This document shows positions 44,963 through 52,684 of a stretch of DNA of 64,000 nt, piece by piece. Source of the DNA: Proteiniclasticum aestuarii (lineage in GTDB: Bacteria; Bacillota; Clostridia; Clostridiales; Clostridiaceae); NCBI RefSeq assembly GCF_017368455.1, contig NZ_JAFNJU010000006.1, positions 62,001 to 126,000 of the forward strand, read 5' to 3'. The notes under the pieces were generated by a model. That model did not search any database. It saw nothing but the letters and a program-made list of their open reading frames with translations, and was not told the DNA's origin. The translations under genes were made by a program, and so were the position numbers. The first letter of the stretch is position 1; every line of letters starts with the position of its first letter.

Positions 44963-44998
44963 AGGAGGATGACTCATCAAGAGTCATAGACGAATATG
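44963..44998 (+). promoter_or_regulatory. Unusual ribosome site of nanE: Shine-Dalgarno and start separated by a hairpin
   Basis: AGGAGG (44963-44968) is followed directly by a perfect 7-bp hairpin (ATGACTC 44969-44975, loop ATCAA, GAGTCAT 44981-44987), then 8 nt, then the ATG at 44996. Linear spacing is 27 nt; with the hairpin folded it is 8 nt. A TAG at 44987-44989 excludes an upstream start in frame. Confidence 0.65.
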
Positions 44999-45685
44999 AA
45001 GAGTAAAGAAGAAATACTTGAATCCATAAAGGGAGGTCTGGTGGTATCCTGTCAGGCTCTTCCGGAAGAGCCGCTTCACAGCTCCTACATCATGGGCAGA
45101 ATGGCCTATGCGGCCTTTGAGGGCGGTGCCATCGGCATCCGTGCCAACACGGTGGAAGACATACAGGAAATCAGAAGAACCGTGGATCTTCCTATTATAG
45201 GGATCATCAAGAAAGTCTACGGAGACTGTCCCGTGTTCATCACACCGACCATGGTGGAAATCGATGCCCTGGCGGAAGAAGGCGTTGAGATCATCGCTCT
45301 GGATGCCACAGAAAGAGTAAGACCCGACGGGAAGCTCATCGAAGAAGTGTTTCCTGAAATCAGAAGAAAATATCCCGACCAGATCTTCATGGCGGACTGC
45401 GCCACCTATGAGGATGCAAAAAAGGCAGTAGAGCTTGGCTTTGACTGCATCGGAAGCACCCTGGCAGGCTATACGGAAGAGTCTAAAGAGAGAAGTCTTC
45501 CGGACTTTGATCTCATTGGGAGAATGGTCACAGATTTCGATGTACCCGTCATTGCAGAGGGAGGCATCTCCACTCCACAAGAGCTGAAGAAGGTTATGGA
45601 CCTGGGTGTCCATGCGGCGGTGGTAGGCTCTGCCATCACAAGACCTCTGGAAATCACAAAGAAATTCGTCAGTGTAGTGAAATAG
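44996..45685 (+). CDS. nanE: N-acetylmannosamine-6-phosphate 2-epimerase
   Basis: A 229-residue TIM-barrel enzyme that converts ManNAc-6-P to GlcNAc-6-P. NanE signatures are present: GLVVSCQALPEEPLH near residues 13-27, IIKKVYGD, FITPTMVEIDAL, ALDATERVRPDG and IAEGGISTP. The length equals that of typical NanE. The ATG is preceded by the hairpin-spaced ribosome site at 44963. nanK follows after 40 nt. Confidence 0.93.
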   Translation: MKSKEEILESIKGGLVVSCQALPEEPLHSSYIMGRMAYAAFEGGAIGIRANTVEDIQEIRRTVDLPIIGIIKKVYGDCPVFITPTMVEIDALAEEGVEIIALDATERVRPDGKLIEEVFPEIRRKYPDQIFMADCATYEDAKKAVELGFDCIGSTLAGYTEESKERSLPDFDLIGRMVTDFDVPVIAEGGISTPQELKKVMDLGVHAAVVGSAITRPLEITKKFVSVVK

Positions 45686-45725
45686 TTTGCATATTCCCTT
45701 ATAATAAAAAGCAGGTGGTGATTCT

Positions 45726-46610
45726 ATGAAAATCCTTTGCGCCGATATCGGTGGTACATCCATCAAGGCAGCGATCATTGAAGAGACAGGAAATACAATT
45801 GAATTTAAGGAAGCGCCCACGGAAAGCGCCCTGGGCGGAAGCCATGTGATGGAGAATCTCATCCGGCTTCTCCGAAGCTATGAAGAAGAGTACGAGGCCG
45901 TCGGCATCTCCACGGCCGGACAGGTGGACAGCGTGAAGGGGGAGATCATCTATGCCAATGAGAACATTCCCGGCTATACGGGGATGAAGGTGAAAGCCAT
46001 GCTGGAAGAGGAATTCTCCCTGCCTGTAAGGGTGGAGAATGATGTGAACTGTGCAGCCCTCGGAGAAGCCTGGTTCGGGTCCGGAAAAGAATCCACGGAT
46101 CTCATCTGCCTGACCTATGGGACAGGCATCGGCGGGTCCATCATCATGGATCGAAAGGTCTATGGAGGCGAGAGCGGCATCGCCGGAGAATTCGGCCATA
46201 TGGTCATTCATCCGGGCGGAAGAGACTGCAACTGCGGAAAGAAAGGCTGCTATGAATCCTATGCTTCCGCAAGGGTTCTGGTGAAGGAAGCCATGAAGAT
46301 GGATCCAGGCTGCGACAATGGCAGAAAGCTCTTCCAGAGAATCCAGGAAGGCGATGTGCTCATGACAGAACTTCTGGATGCCTGGGCCAAGGAAGTGTCC
46401 TATGGCCTGGTGAACATCATCCATATCTTCAATCCGGCACTGATTGTTCTAGGCGGTGGGGTTCTGGAACAGGACCTGGCCTTTGAAGCCATCAGGAAGC
46501 ACACCTTCAGTCAGATCATGAACAGCTTCAAAAATGTGCGGCTTGTGAAGGCATCCCTTGGGAACAAGGCAGGATTACTTGGCGCAGCATCTCTTTTTCT
46601 AAACAGTTAA
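45726..46610 (+). CDS. nanK: ROK-family kinase, probable N-acetylmannosamine kinase
   Basis: A 294-residue ROK sugar kinase. The ATP loop is CADIGGTSIKAAI near residues 5-17, the catalytic Asp lies in VENDVNCAALGEAW, and the zinc site is HPGGRDCNCGKKGCYE. Placed right after nanE, it should phosphorylate ManNAc. AGGTGG precedes the ATG, and a TATAAT at 45700-45705 without a -35 may be chance. Confidence 0.88.
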   Translation: MKILCADIGGTSIKAAIIEETGNTIEFKEAPTESALGGSHVMENLIRLLRSYEEEYEAVGISTAGQVDSVKGEIIYANENIPGYTGMKVKAMLEEEFSLPVRVENDVNCAALGEAWFGSGKESTDLICLTYGTGIGGSIIMDRKVYGGESGIAGEFGHMVIHPGGRDCNCGKKGCYESYASARVLVKEAMKMDPGCDNGRKLFQRIQEGDVLMTELLDAWAKEVSYGLVNIIHIFNPALIVLGGGVLEQDLAFEAIRKHTFSQIMNSFKNVRLVKASLGNKAGLLGAASLFLNS

Positions 46611-46619
46611 TGGGGGAAT

Positions 46620-47483
46620 ATGATGAATAATGTAGACGTATTTGACCGTATCAGCACCTTGTACAATTCGTTCACCAAATCGGAAAAAAGACTGGCGGAC
46701 TATATCCTGAAAGAGCGGGACCAGATCATGTTCATGTCCATCACGGAACTGGCAGAAAAGTCCAAAGTGGGCGAGTCCGGCATCTTCCGGTTCTGCAAGA
46801 ATCTGGGACTGAAGGGCTATCAGGAGTTTAAGATTTCTGTGGCCCAGAGCATCAATTCCGAGGAGAATGACACCACAAGAAACATCGATACGGAGATTCT
46901 TTTAAACGATAGTCTGGAAGTACTGGCCGGCAAGGTGAAGCAGACCAATATCAGTGCCCTGGACCAGACCTATAATCTGCTGGATTATGAGGATCTGGAC
47001 AAGGCGGTGGAGAAGATCATCACGGCGGATAGAATCCGGTTTTTCGGCATCGGTTCCTCGCTCATCACGGCCATGGAAGGGCAGAACAAGTTTCTTCGTG
47101 TAACCAATAAAGCGGAAGTCATCATCGACAGTCACTTTCAGGTCATGACGGCAGCCCAGATGAACGAGAAAGAAGTGGCGATTATCATTTCCTACTCCGG
47201 TCAGACCAAGGACTCCATTGAAGTGGCCAGGATGGCCAAGGAATCCGGAGCCTTCGTCATTGCCATCACCAGATTCTCCAAGTCGCCTATGACCGCCTAC
47301 GCGGACGTGACGCTTCTGTGCGGAGCCAATGAGGGGCCTCTTCAGGGTGGTTCTCTTTCGGCGAAGATCTCCCAGTTGTATCTTCTGGATGTGCTCTACT
47401 TCGAGTATTTCAAGAAGACCTTCGAGGTTTCCAAGGAGAACAAGGAAAAGACCGCCAGAGCTGTCGCGGACAAGCTGGTATAG
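46620..47483 (+). CDS. MurR/RpiR-family transcriptional regulator of the sialic-acid cluster
   Basis: A 287-residue regulator. An HTH_6 domain occupies residues ~1-77 (SITELAEKSKVGESGIFRFCKNLGL is the recognition part) and a SIS sugar-phosphate domain residues ~115-250 (FFGIGSSLITA, IISYSGQTKDS). NanR proteins of several Gram-positive bacteria belong to this family and sense ManNAc-6-P or GlcN-6-P. GGGGGAA precedes tandem ATGs at 46620 and 46623. A palindrome near 35309-35331 is a candidate target. Confidence 0.88.
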   Translation: MMNNVDVFDRISTLYNSFTKSEKRLADYILKERDQIMFMSITELAEKSKVGESGIFRFCKNLGLKGYQEFKISVAQSINSEENDTTRNIDTEILLNDSLEVLAGKVKQTNISALDQTYNLLDYEDLDKAVEKIITADRIRFFGIGSSLITAMEGQNKFLRVTNKAEVIIDSHFQVMTAAQMNEKEVAIIISYSGQTKDSIEVARMAKESGAFVIAITRFSKSPMTAYADVTLLCGANEGPLQGGSLSAKISQLYLLDVLYFEYFKKTFEVSKENKEKTARAVADKLV

Positions 47484-47533
47484 AACGTAGTAAAAGTGAA
47501 ACGAATAACAGAAGAAAAGCGAGGATAAAAGAG

Positions 47534-47995
47534 ATGATAACAGATCGTCTGGAGAACCTGACAAGATACCGTTTTGAAGATCCCAATATGGAAGAAGCCA
47601 GAAAGTTTCTTCTGACCTTCGATGTGATGAGTCTGGAGCGAAAAAGACATGACATCAAAGGGGATGAGATCTTCATGAATCACAGAGATGCGATGCAGAT
47701 TCCACTTACAGAGGCGCGCTTCGAAGCCCATGAGAGGTATGTAGATATCCACATCACTCTGAAAGGCACGGATTTCATCCGAACCACGGAAAAGAGAAAT
47801 CTTGTGCATACAACAGAGTATGACAGGGAGAATGATTTCATCCTGGGAGACTATGATGGTGCCCATTATACAGACAGCTACATCGGAGAAGGCTCCTTCG
47901 GAATCTATTTTCCTGAAGATGCGCATCTGGTGAATGCATCCCCAGGTGAACTTCAGAATGTGGAGAAGTTCATCGTGAAGGTGAAAATCAGATAG
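47534..47995 (+). CDS. YhcH/YjgK/YiaL-family protein, NanQ-like (sialic acid anomerase)
   Basis: A 153-residue cupin-fold protein with family features: QIPLTEARFEAHERYVDIHITLKG (metal-binding His and Glu) and IYFPEDAHLVN. E. coli YhcH (NanQ) speeds anomerisation of N-acetylneuraminate, and homologues sit in nan operons. It is the last gene of the cluster, followed by a hairpin terminator. Confidence 0.85.
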   Translation: MITDRLENLTRYRFEDPNMEEARKFLLTFDVMSLERKRHDIKGDEIFMNHRDAMQIPLTEARFEAHERYVDIHITLKGTDFIRTTEKRNLVHTTEYDRENDFILGDYDGAHYTDSYIGEGSFGIYFPEDAHLVNASPGELQNVEKFIVKVKIR

Positions 47996-48001
47996 TTAAA
48001 A

Positions 48002-48055
48002 AAGAAGATCATCTTTATGATCCTTTAGCGGGGATTATGAAGATGGTCTTTTATT
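48002..48055 (+). terminator. Terminator at the end of the sialic-acid cluster
   Basis: AAGATCATCTTTATGATCC (from 48005) pairs with GGATTATGAAGATGGTCTT (to ~48050) with a few G-U pairs, followed by TTTTATT. Confidence 0.75.
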
Positions 48056-48443
48056 ATGCTAAAGAAGATGTGAGGGTCACCATGAATGATGGAGCGGTTA
48101 TATAGCCATTGTATACATCATGGTCTATAAGATTCTTGAGAGGCTCCATCTTAACTTTACAGCAAGAAATTATTTTGTGGCTGTAATGGACGAATGTTTT
48201 ATATCTGGCTGTTCATATGAATTTATTAAGCGAATAGAAGTTCTTAATAAACAATAATGTAATTCACCTCATTAATGTAGATAAAATAATTCTTTATCAG
48301 ATCTTTTGATATAGTGGAAGTCAAATTATAATAGAGTATATTTAATTATTTAGAAACTATGATATTATTAATACAAAAGATAAGATATCACATATATTTC
48401 TAAGAATTAGAATTATATTGATGTTGAATGAAACGAGGGAAAT
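48056..48443. other. AT-rich intergenic region at the left edge of the two-gene island
   Basis: Base composition falls sharply from about 48100 on. No gene, tRNA or clear repeat that would mark an insertion site is visible. No promoter with both boxes could be fixed. Confidence 0.5.
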
Positions 48444-49010
48444 ATGGAAATTAATAATGTGAAAATCGAAATTTCAGAGGAAATGCAGAAAGCTTTAGCA
48501 GAAATAGTAAGATGTGATATAGATGATTTGAGCGTAAAGCTTTCAAAAGTTGCATCGGCAGCAACTCAAGAATATGTAAAAATGATAATTGGAGAGAAAA
48601 TATTTACTCGTGGTTCAGATATTAGAGAATATAGACTTTATTTATTGATTATTAATTATTTTGATGGAATTATTCCGGATGAGAGTACAATTTCAACCCT
48701 CTTTCAAACAACAAATTCTGAGAGTAAATCATTGTTAAGATCAACGCTGGCTAAATATCATTTTCTTCTAAAGCAGCCGATTAATGAGACTATCATTAAA
48801 ATACTAAGTAGAATAAAACCAAAAGGAGATGAGAGTTTTTATGTCATAAAGAATATTCCAATTAATATGATAGATGAAATGAATAAGATAGTCAGTGAAA
48901 TCGATGGGTCTCATGACCAAATTCGAAAACAGAGGGGAACGTTACAGGGGTATGAGATACCAAAAGCAACATATGATGAATTAATGAAATTTTTGGGGGT
49001 AACTAAATGA
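48444..49010 (+). CDS. Hypothetical protein, AT-rich island, possible winged-helix region
   Basis: A 188-residue, mostly helical cytosolic protein of no family known to me. Residues ~60-110 (YRLYLLIINYFDG, IPDESTISTLFQTTNSESK, SLLRSTLAKYHFLL) have the helix spacing of a DNA-binding or protein-interaction helical bundle. The N-terminal half is amphipathic helix. No catalytic motif is visible. GAGGGAAAT precedes the ATG. Codon use (ATA, AGT, TTA) differs from all neighbours, which suggests transfer. It overlaps the membrane-protein gene by 4 nt, so the two form one unit. Confidence 0.6.
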   Translation: MEINNVKIEISEEMQKALAEIVRCDIDDLSVKLSKVASAATQEYVKMIIGEKIFTRGSDIREYRLYLLIINYFDGIIPDESTISTLFQTTNSESKSLLRSTLAKYHFLLKQPINETIIKILSRIKPKGDESFYVIKNIPINMIDEMNKIVSEIDGSHDQIRKQRGTLQGYEIPKATYDELMKFLGVTK

Positions 49011-49408
49011 ATGACATAGTTGCTGTTTTCGGTATATTATTAGCGGTATACACCTATATTGATTCACTCTATAGAAACGCCATTAATGCAATACTTGATG
49101 AAAAAGGATCACCCAAGGCTGCCAATAATGTATCACTTAGAAAAAAATTGAAGGATGAAAGGAATTATAAGGCAACACCACTGCTTATATTTTCTGCTTT
49201 GGTCCTATTGATGATGCTACCAGACACTTTGCGAATAATTAGTAAGTCAGCAAGAGGAATCTTCGTGGATAGTAGTTATGTTTACTCGATCAGTTCTGCG
49301 ACTATAATATTTGTATTTTTTGTCTTTATCTATTGGTTTATAATCGATGTAAAGTTAATCTTAGATATTAATATGAAATTAGAAAACCTATCAAAAGATA
49401 GAGGATAG
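49007..49408 (+). CDS. Hypothetical small membrane protein, partner of the preceding gene
   Basis: A 133-residue protein with three predicted membrane segments: residues ~4-18 (IVAVFGILLAVYTYI), ~58-74 (LLIFSALVLLMMLP) and ~95-117 (ISSATIIFVFFVFIYWFIIDV). A basic loop (LRKKLKDERNYK) lies between the first two. The start is fused to the stop of the upstream gene (ATGA). It shares its low GC. No family is recognised. A soluble plus small-membrane two-gene layout is common in accessory modules, but no function can be stated. Confidence 0.6.
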   Translation: MNDIVAVFGILLAVYTYIDSLYRNAINAILDEKGSPKAANNVSLRKKLKDERNYKATPLLIFSALVLLMMLPDTLRIISKSARGIFVDSSYVYSISSATIIFVFFVFIYWFIIDVKLILDINMKLENLSKDRG

Positions 49409-49466
49409 TCAAAGTGACAAACCAACATAATAACCTTATTTAATCATAATGCTAATATAAAGCGTG

Positions 49467-49487
49467 AATAAATGCTCAGCATTTATT
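49467..49487. repeat. Palindrome after the two-gene island
   Basis: AATAAATGCT (49467-49476) and AGCATTTATT (49478-49487) form a perfect 10-bp palindrome around a single C. Without a T-run it is more likely an operator or a weak transcript end than a strong terminator. Confidence 0.45.
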
Positions 49488-49594
49488 AAACTAGTATCAA
49501 CTTAAATCCGCGGTGCTCTTTAGACGGATTATCACATAACTATTATCATATTTAAAAATTATCGTTGATAATATCACAAAAATTTTCAGAATTA

Positions 49595-49623
49595 TTGAAC
49601 TGAGAGCATAATAGTGATATCAT
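49595..49623 (+). promoter_or_regulatory. Promoter of the eut operon
   Basis: -35 TTGAAC (49595-49600), 17-nt spacer, -10 TATCAT (49618-49623) with an extended TGA. Transcription would start near 49630, about 20 nt before the first ANTAR hairpin. Confidence 0.6.
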
Positions 49624-49650
49624 TGTACACAAGGAAACGGTTACATGAAT

Positions 49651-49735
49651 CCACAACGGAGTGGTGTTATTGAATAGACGAGCAATGGGGCTTCAAGAGA
49701 TAAACTTTATGTTTTATTTTTTGAGCCATTTTTTA
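49651..49735 (+). promoter_or_regulatory. EutV (ANTAR) responsive antiterminator/terminator before eutS
   Basis: P1: CCAC (49651-49654), hexaloop AACGGA, GTGG (49661-49664). P2: GAGC (49680-49683), hexaloop AATGGG, GCTT (49690-49693). Both loops have A at position 1 and G at 4, the mark of ANTAR targets. AGCAATGGGGCTTC (49681-49694) fits the published eut consensus AGCAANGRRGCUYC. The P2 3' arm is also the start of a terminator: GGCT-CAAGAGATAAA (49689-49704, one bulge) pairs with TTTATTTTTTGAGCC (49713-49727), then six T. EutV binding to P1-P2 would block this terminator. Confidence 0.9.
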
Positions 49736-49754
49736 TAATGAAGGAGATGACGGG

Positions 49755-50099
49755 GTGGAGTCTAAAACAAGGATCATACAGGAATTCGTTCCTGGCAAGC
49801 AGATCACAATTGCTCATATCATAGCCAATCCCAGACAGGAGATCTACCGTAAAATGGGTCTTGTGGAGGAAAGCTCCGGTGCCATCGGCATTCTGACCAT
49901 CACGCCTTCGGAAGCATCCATCATTGCCGCGGATGTGGCATCCAAGGCAGCGGGCATCGAAGTGGGATTCATTGACAGGTTCAGTGGAGCACTCCTCATC
50001 ACAGGAGATGTGTCCAGCGTGGAAGCTTCCATCGTACAGATCGTGGAAGTTTTGACCAACGTCATGGGCTTTACACCATCCCCAATAACGAGGACATAG
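49755..50099 (+). CDS. eutS: Ethanolamine microcompartment shell protein EutS
   Basis: A 114-residue, circularly permuted BMC-domain protein that forms bent hexamers in the shell. EutS signatures [21 protein letters not shown] and [24 protein letters not shown] are clear, and the length matches the family. The GTG start has AAGGAG (49741-49746) 8 nt upstream. It is the first gene after the EutV-controlled terminator. Its stop overlaps the ribosome site of eutP. Confidence 0.95.
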   Translation: MESKTRIIQEFVPGKQITIAHIIANPRQEIYRKMGLVEESSGAIGILTITPSEASIIAADVASKAAGIEVGFIDRFSGALLITGDVSSVEASIVQIVEVLTNVMGFTPSPITRT

Positions 50100-50110
50100 G
50101 AGGCAGCTAC

Positions 50111-50548
50111 GTGAAGAAAATGATGCTTATTGGAAGAACAGACAGCGGGAAGACCACCCTGGCGGATGTTCTTCAGAAAGGGTATTCCGATGCAAGGAAG
50201 ACCCAGTCCATCGAGAGAATCGGGACGGTGGTGGATACACCGGGGGAATTTGTGGAGAACAGAAGGCTCTACAGAGCACTGCTCATCACTTCCTATGATA
50301 CGGATGTGGTGGCCATGGTCATGGATGCCACGGAAAATCACACACTCTTTCCACCCAACTTCGCCATCGCATTCAATAGAGAAGTCATCGGTATTGTCAC
50401 CAAAGTGGATCAGGACGTGTCGACGGACTATGCTGTATCGAGTCTGAAGAAAGCAGGCGCGGAGAAAGTATTCATCGTCAGCGCTGTATCGGGAGAAGGA
50501 CTGGAAGAACTGAAATCTTATTTAGCATGTGAGGGGGAATCCTGTTGA
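50111..50548 (+). CDS. eutP: EutP/PduV-family small GTPase-like protein
   Basis: A 145-residue P-loop protein: Walker A GRTDSGKTT near residues 8-16, DTPGEF (G3-like) and TKVD (G4). Family members associate with the microcompartment; acetate-kinase activity has been reported for Salmonella EutP. The GTG start follows AGGAGG (50098-50103). The 3' end overlaps eutV by 4 nt. Confidence 0.93.
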   Translation: MKKMMLIGRTDSGKTTLADVLQKGYSDARKTQSIERIGTVVDTPGEFVENRRLYRALLITSYDTDVVAMVMDATENHTLFPPNFAIAFNREVIGIVTKVDQDVSTDYAVSSLKKAGAEKVFIVSAVSGEGLEELKSYLACEGESC

Positions 50549-51117
50549 GACCTAGAATTGTTATCGCGGAAGATGAATCCATCACCAGGATGGATCTGGC
50601 GGAAATACTGACAGAAGCAGGCTACCAGGTGGTAGGCCAGGCCGCAGACGGCTTTGATGCCATCGAGATCTGCAAAAGACAGAAACCGGACCTTGTGATC
50701 ATGGATGTGAAGATGCCGGTGATGGACGGGCTTCAGGCCACGGAAAACATCATGGAGGAGAACCTGGCCGGATGCGTACTGATGCTCACAGCCTACAACG
50801 ACGGAGAATTCGTCAACAGAGCCAATGACCTGGGCGTCATGGGCTATCTGGTGAAACCCATAGAAGAGAAAACGCTGCTGCCTGCAGTGAAGATCGCACT
50901 GAGAAGAAATCAGGAGATGCACGAGTACAGAAACAAAGTCATCGAAGTGGAAAAGAAACTGGAAGAGCGTAAATGCATTGAGCGGGCGAAGGGCATACTG
51001 ATGAAGAAGGACGGGTTTTCGGAAGAGGAAGCCTATGCGTATCTTAGAAACATCAGCATGAAGAAGCGCTGTAATATGGGTAAGATCGCAGATATGATCA
51101 TACGCTCCACCGTATAG
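50545..51117 (+). CDS. eutV: Response regulator EutV with ANTAR RNA-binding domain
   Basis: A 190-residue protein. The receiver domain (residues ~1-120) has the acidic pocket in IVIAEDES, the phospho-acceptor Asp in LVIMDVKMPVMDG, and K in GYLVKPI. The ANTAR domain (~130-190) reads IERAKGILMKKDGFSEEEAYAYLRNIS. Phosphorylated EutV dimers bind the twin hairpins at 49651 and 52587 and prevent termination. The TTG start overlaps the eutP stop. Confidence 0.95.
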   Translation: MRPRIVIAEDESITRMDLAEILTEAGYQVVGQAADGFDAIEICKRQKPDLVIMDVKMPVMDGLQATENIMEENLAGCVLMLTAYNDGEFVNRANDLGVMGYLVKPIEEKTLLPAVKIALRRNQEMHEYRNKVIEVEKKLEERKCIERAKGILMKKDGFSEEEAYAYLRNISMKKRCNMGKIADMIIRSTV

Positions 51118-51128
51118 AGGAGAACATC

Positions 51129-52535
51129 ATGCTGAGAAGTCTCTGTAAGACCCATACACAACTAAATGATGCCGAAATCACCTATCTGGAGACACTGGAA
51201 GGATTTCTTCCACTCATCGCGGAAATGGTGGATGCGGATATCTTCATCGACTGCATCACAAGAAATCCCGATGCGGCCATCGTCGTGGCGGAAGCCAACG
51301 CCAAGCATTCCATGTATCAGGACACCGTGGTGGGGCAGCTGGCCTACAGGAAAAACGAACCTGCAGCCCTTCGAACCCTTGATATCGGCATTCCCACCTT
51401 CGAACTGAAGGCCATCACCCAGGAAGACATCACCGTGAAGCAGAATGTGGTAGCCATCCGGTGGGAAGGAAAGGTCATCGGCGTGCTCATCATGGAAAGA
51501 GACGTCACTAGAGACTATGCGGATAAAAGAAACATGCAGATCCTGGCCGAAACGGCTGAGCAGCTGGCTCAGGCGCTGATGGTCCAGAATGCGACCCGAA
51601 ATAATGCAAATCATATCACAAATTATGTGGCCGATGCCATCCTCATAGCGGACCAGACGGGACACGTGATCTACAGCAATCCCGGAGCACAGAAACTCTA
51701 TGACTCCCTGGGATACAGAGAATCCATCGTAGGCATGCATTTTGACAATGTGGTGCTGGACAACAGCACACTGAAGGAAATCCGGGACAAGGAGTATCTG
51801 GAGATCGATGAAGTGCGCATTGGAAGCCTCACACTCAATATAAAATATTCCATCATGAAGCAGAACAATCAGGAAGTGGGTCTGGTGGTCCATATCCGGG
51901 ACATCACGGATGTGAAGAACAAGGAAAAGGAGCTGATCCTGAAATCCGTGGCCATCCGGGAGATCCACCACAGAGTGAAGAACAATCTCCAGACCATCGC
52001 ATCCCTTCTTCGGATCCAATCCCGAAGAATCACCGATGAGAACGCCAAGAAGGCCTTCACCGAAAGCATCAACAGAGTGCTATCCATCGCCGTGACCCAT
52101 GAGCTTCTGGCTCAGAACGGGGTGGATGATGTGGACATCAAGGATATTCTGACGAATATCGTGAAAGGGGCCATGCTGTTCAGTAACTCCATGCATTTCC
52201 AGCTCAACGTGGAAGTGCGGGGCGACAGCGTAAGCATCAATTCCGAGAAAGCCACCTCCATCGCGCTGGTGGTCAACGAACTGGTGCAGAACTGTGTGGA
52301 ATACGCCTTTGTGGGTCGTACGGAAGGCAATATCTTCATCGACATTGAAAAAGGGGAATACATCTCCACAGTCACCGTTGCCGATGACGGCATCGGATTC
52401 CAGACCGATAAGGTGAAGATGGGCAGCCTTGGGCTGAGCATTGTGGAGCAGCTCATCAAGGACAAGCTGAAAGGGGATTTTTCCATTGCCTCCGGCAAGG
52501 AAGGAACCAGCATAAGGTTCGACTTTATGCATTAA
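51129..52535 (+). CDS. eutW: Ethanolamine sensor histidine kinase EutW
   Basis: A 468-residue soluble kinase. The N-terminal sensor (~1-150) is of the HisK_N / GAF-like type, followed by a PAS domain (~160-265). The HisKA_2 phospho-acceptor is REIHHRVKNNLQTIASLLR with His 280 or 281, and the HATPase part has ALVVNELVQNCVEYAF and DDGIGF. There are no membrane segments, which fits cytosolic sensing of ethanolamine. AGGAG precedes the ATG. The eutA attenuator begins 50 nt after its stop. Confidence 0.94.
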   Translation: MLRSLCKTHTQLNDAEITYLETLEGFLPLIAEMVDADIFIDCITRNPDAAIVVAEANAKHSMYQDTVVGQLAYRKNEPAALRTLDIGIPTFELKAITQEDITVKQNVVAIRWEGKVIGVLIMERDVTRDYADKRNMQILAETAEQLAQALMVQNATRNNANHITNYVADAILIADQTGHVIYSNPGAQKLYDSLGYRESIVGMHFDNVVLDNSTLKEIRDKEYLEIDEVRIGSLTLNIKYSIMKQNNQEVGLVVHIRDITDVKNKEKELILKSVAIREIHHRVKNNLQTIASLLRIQSRRITDENAKKAFTESINRVLSIAVTHELLAQNGVDDVDIKDILTNIVKGAMLFSNSMHFQLNVEVRGDSVSINSEKATSIALVVNELVQNCVEYAFVGRTEGNIFIDIEKGEYISTVTVADDGIGFQTDKVKMGSLGLSIVEQLIKDKLKGDFSIASGKEGTSIRFDFMH

Positions 52536-52586
52536 AATGATTGAAAACTTTCCGTAACCGGAAGGGTTTCTATATATACTTAAATG

Positions 52587-52662
52587 AAACACAACGGGGT
52601 GTTTTACAAGTGGCAATGGAGCCGCGAAAGAGCAAAGTATGCTTTTTTGCGGCTATTTTTTC
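52587..52662 (+). promoter_or_regulatory. Second EutV (ANTAR) responsive antiterminator/terminator, before eutA
   Basis: P1: AAACAC (52587-52592), hexaloop AACGGG, GTGTTT (52599-52604). P2: GTGGC (52610-52614), hexaloop AATGGA, GCCGC (52621-52625). Both loops have A1 and G4. The terminator AGCCGC-G-AAAGAGCA (52620-52634) pairs with TGCTTTTTTGCGGCT (52640-52654), followed by ATTTTTT. Its 5' arm shares GCCGC with P2, so P2 and terminator are exclusive. This gives eutA and the genes after it a separate checkpoint. Confidence 0.88.
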
Positions 52663-52684
52663 GCTGAAAAGGGGGGAGCATAAT

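Noticed and set aside
45687-45705. Promoter between nanE and nanK (TTGCAT and TATAAT)
   Set aside because: The spacer is only 7 nt, so the two boxes cannot form one promoter.
48056-49750. The AT-rich island as a prophage remnant or integrative element
   Set aside because: No integrase, attachment repeat or tRNA is visible; only composition and codon use argue for transfer.
52541-52684. Extended N-terminus of EutA
   Set aside because: The stretch is the ANTAR terminator region, and the EutA fold begins just after the GTG at 52685.
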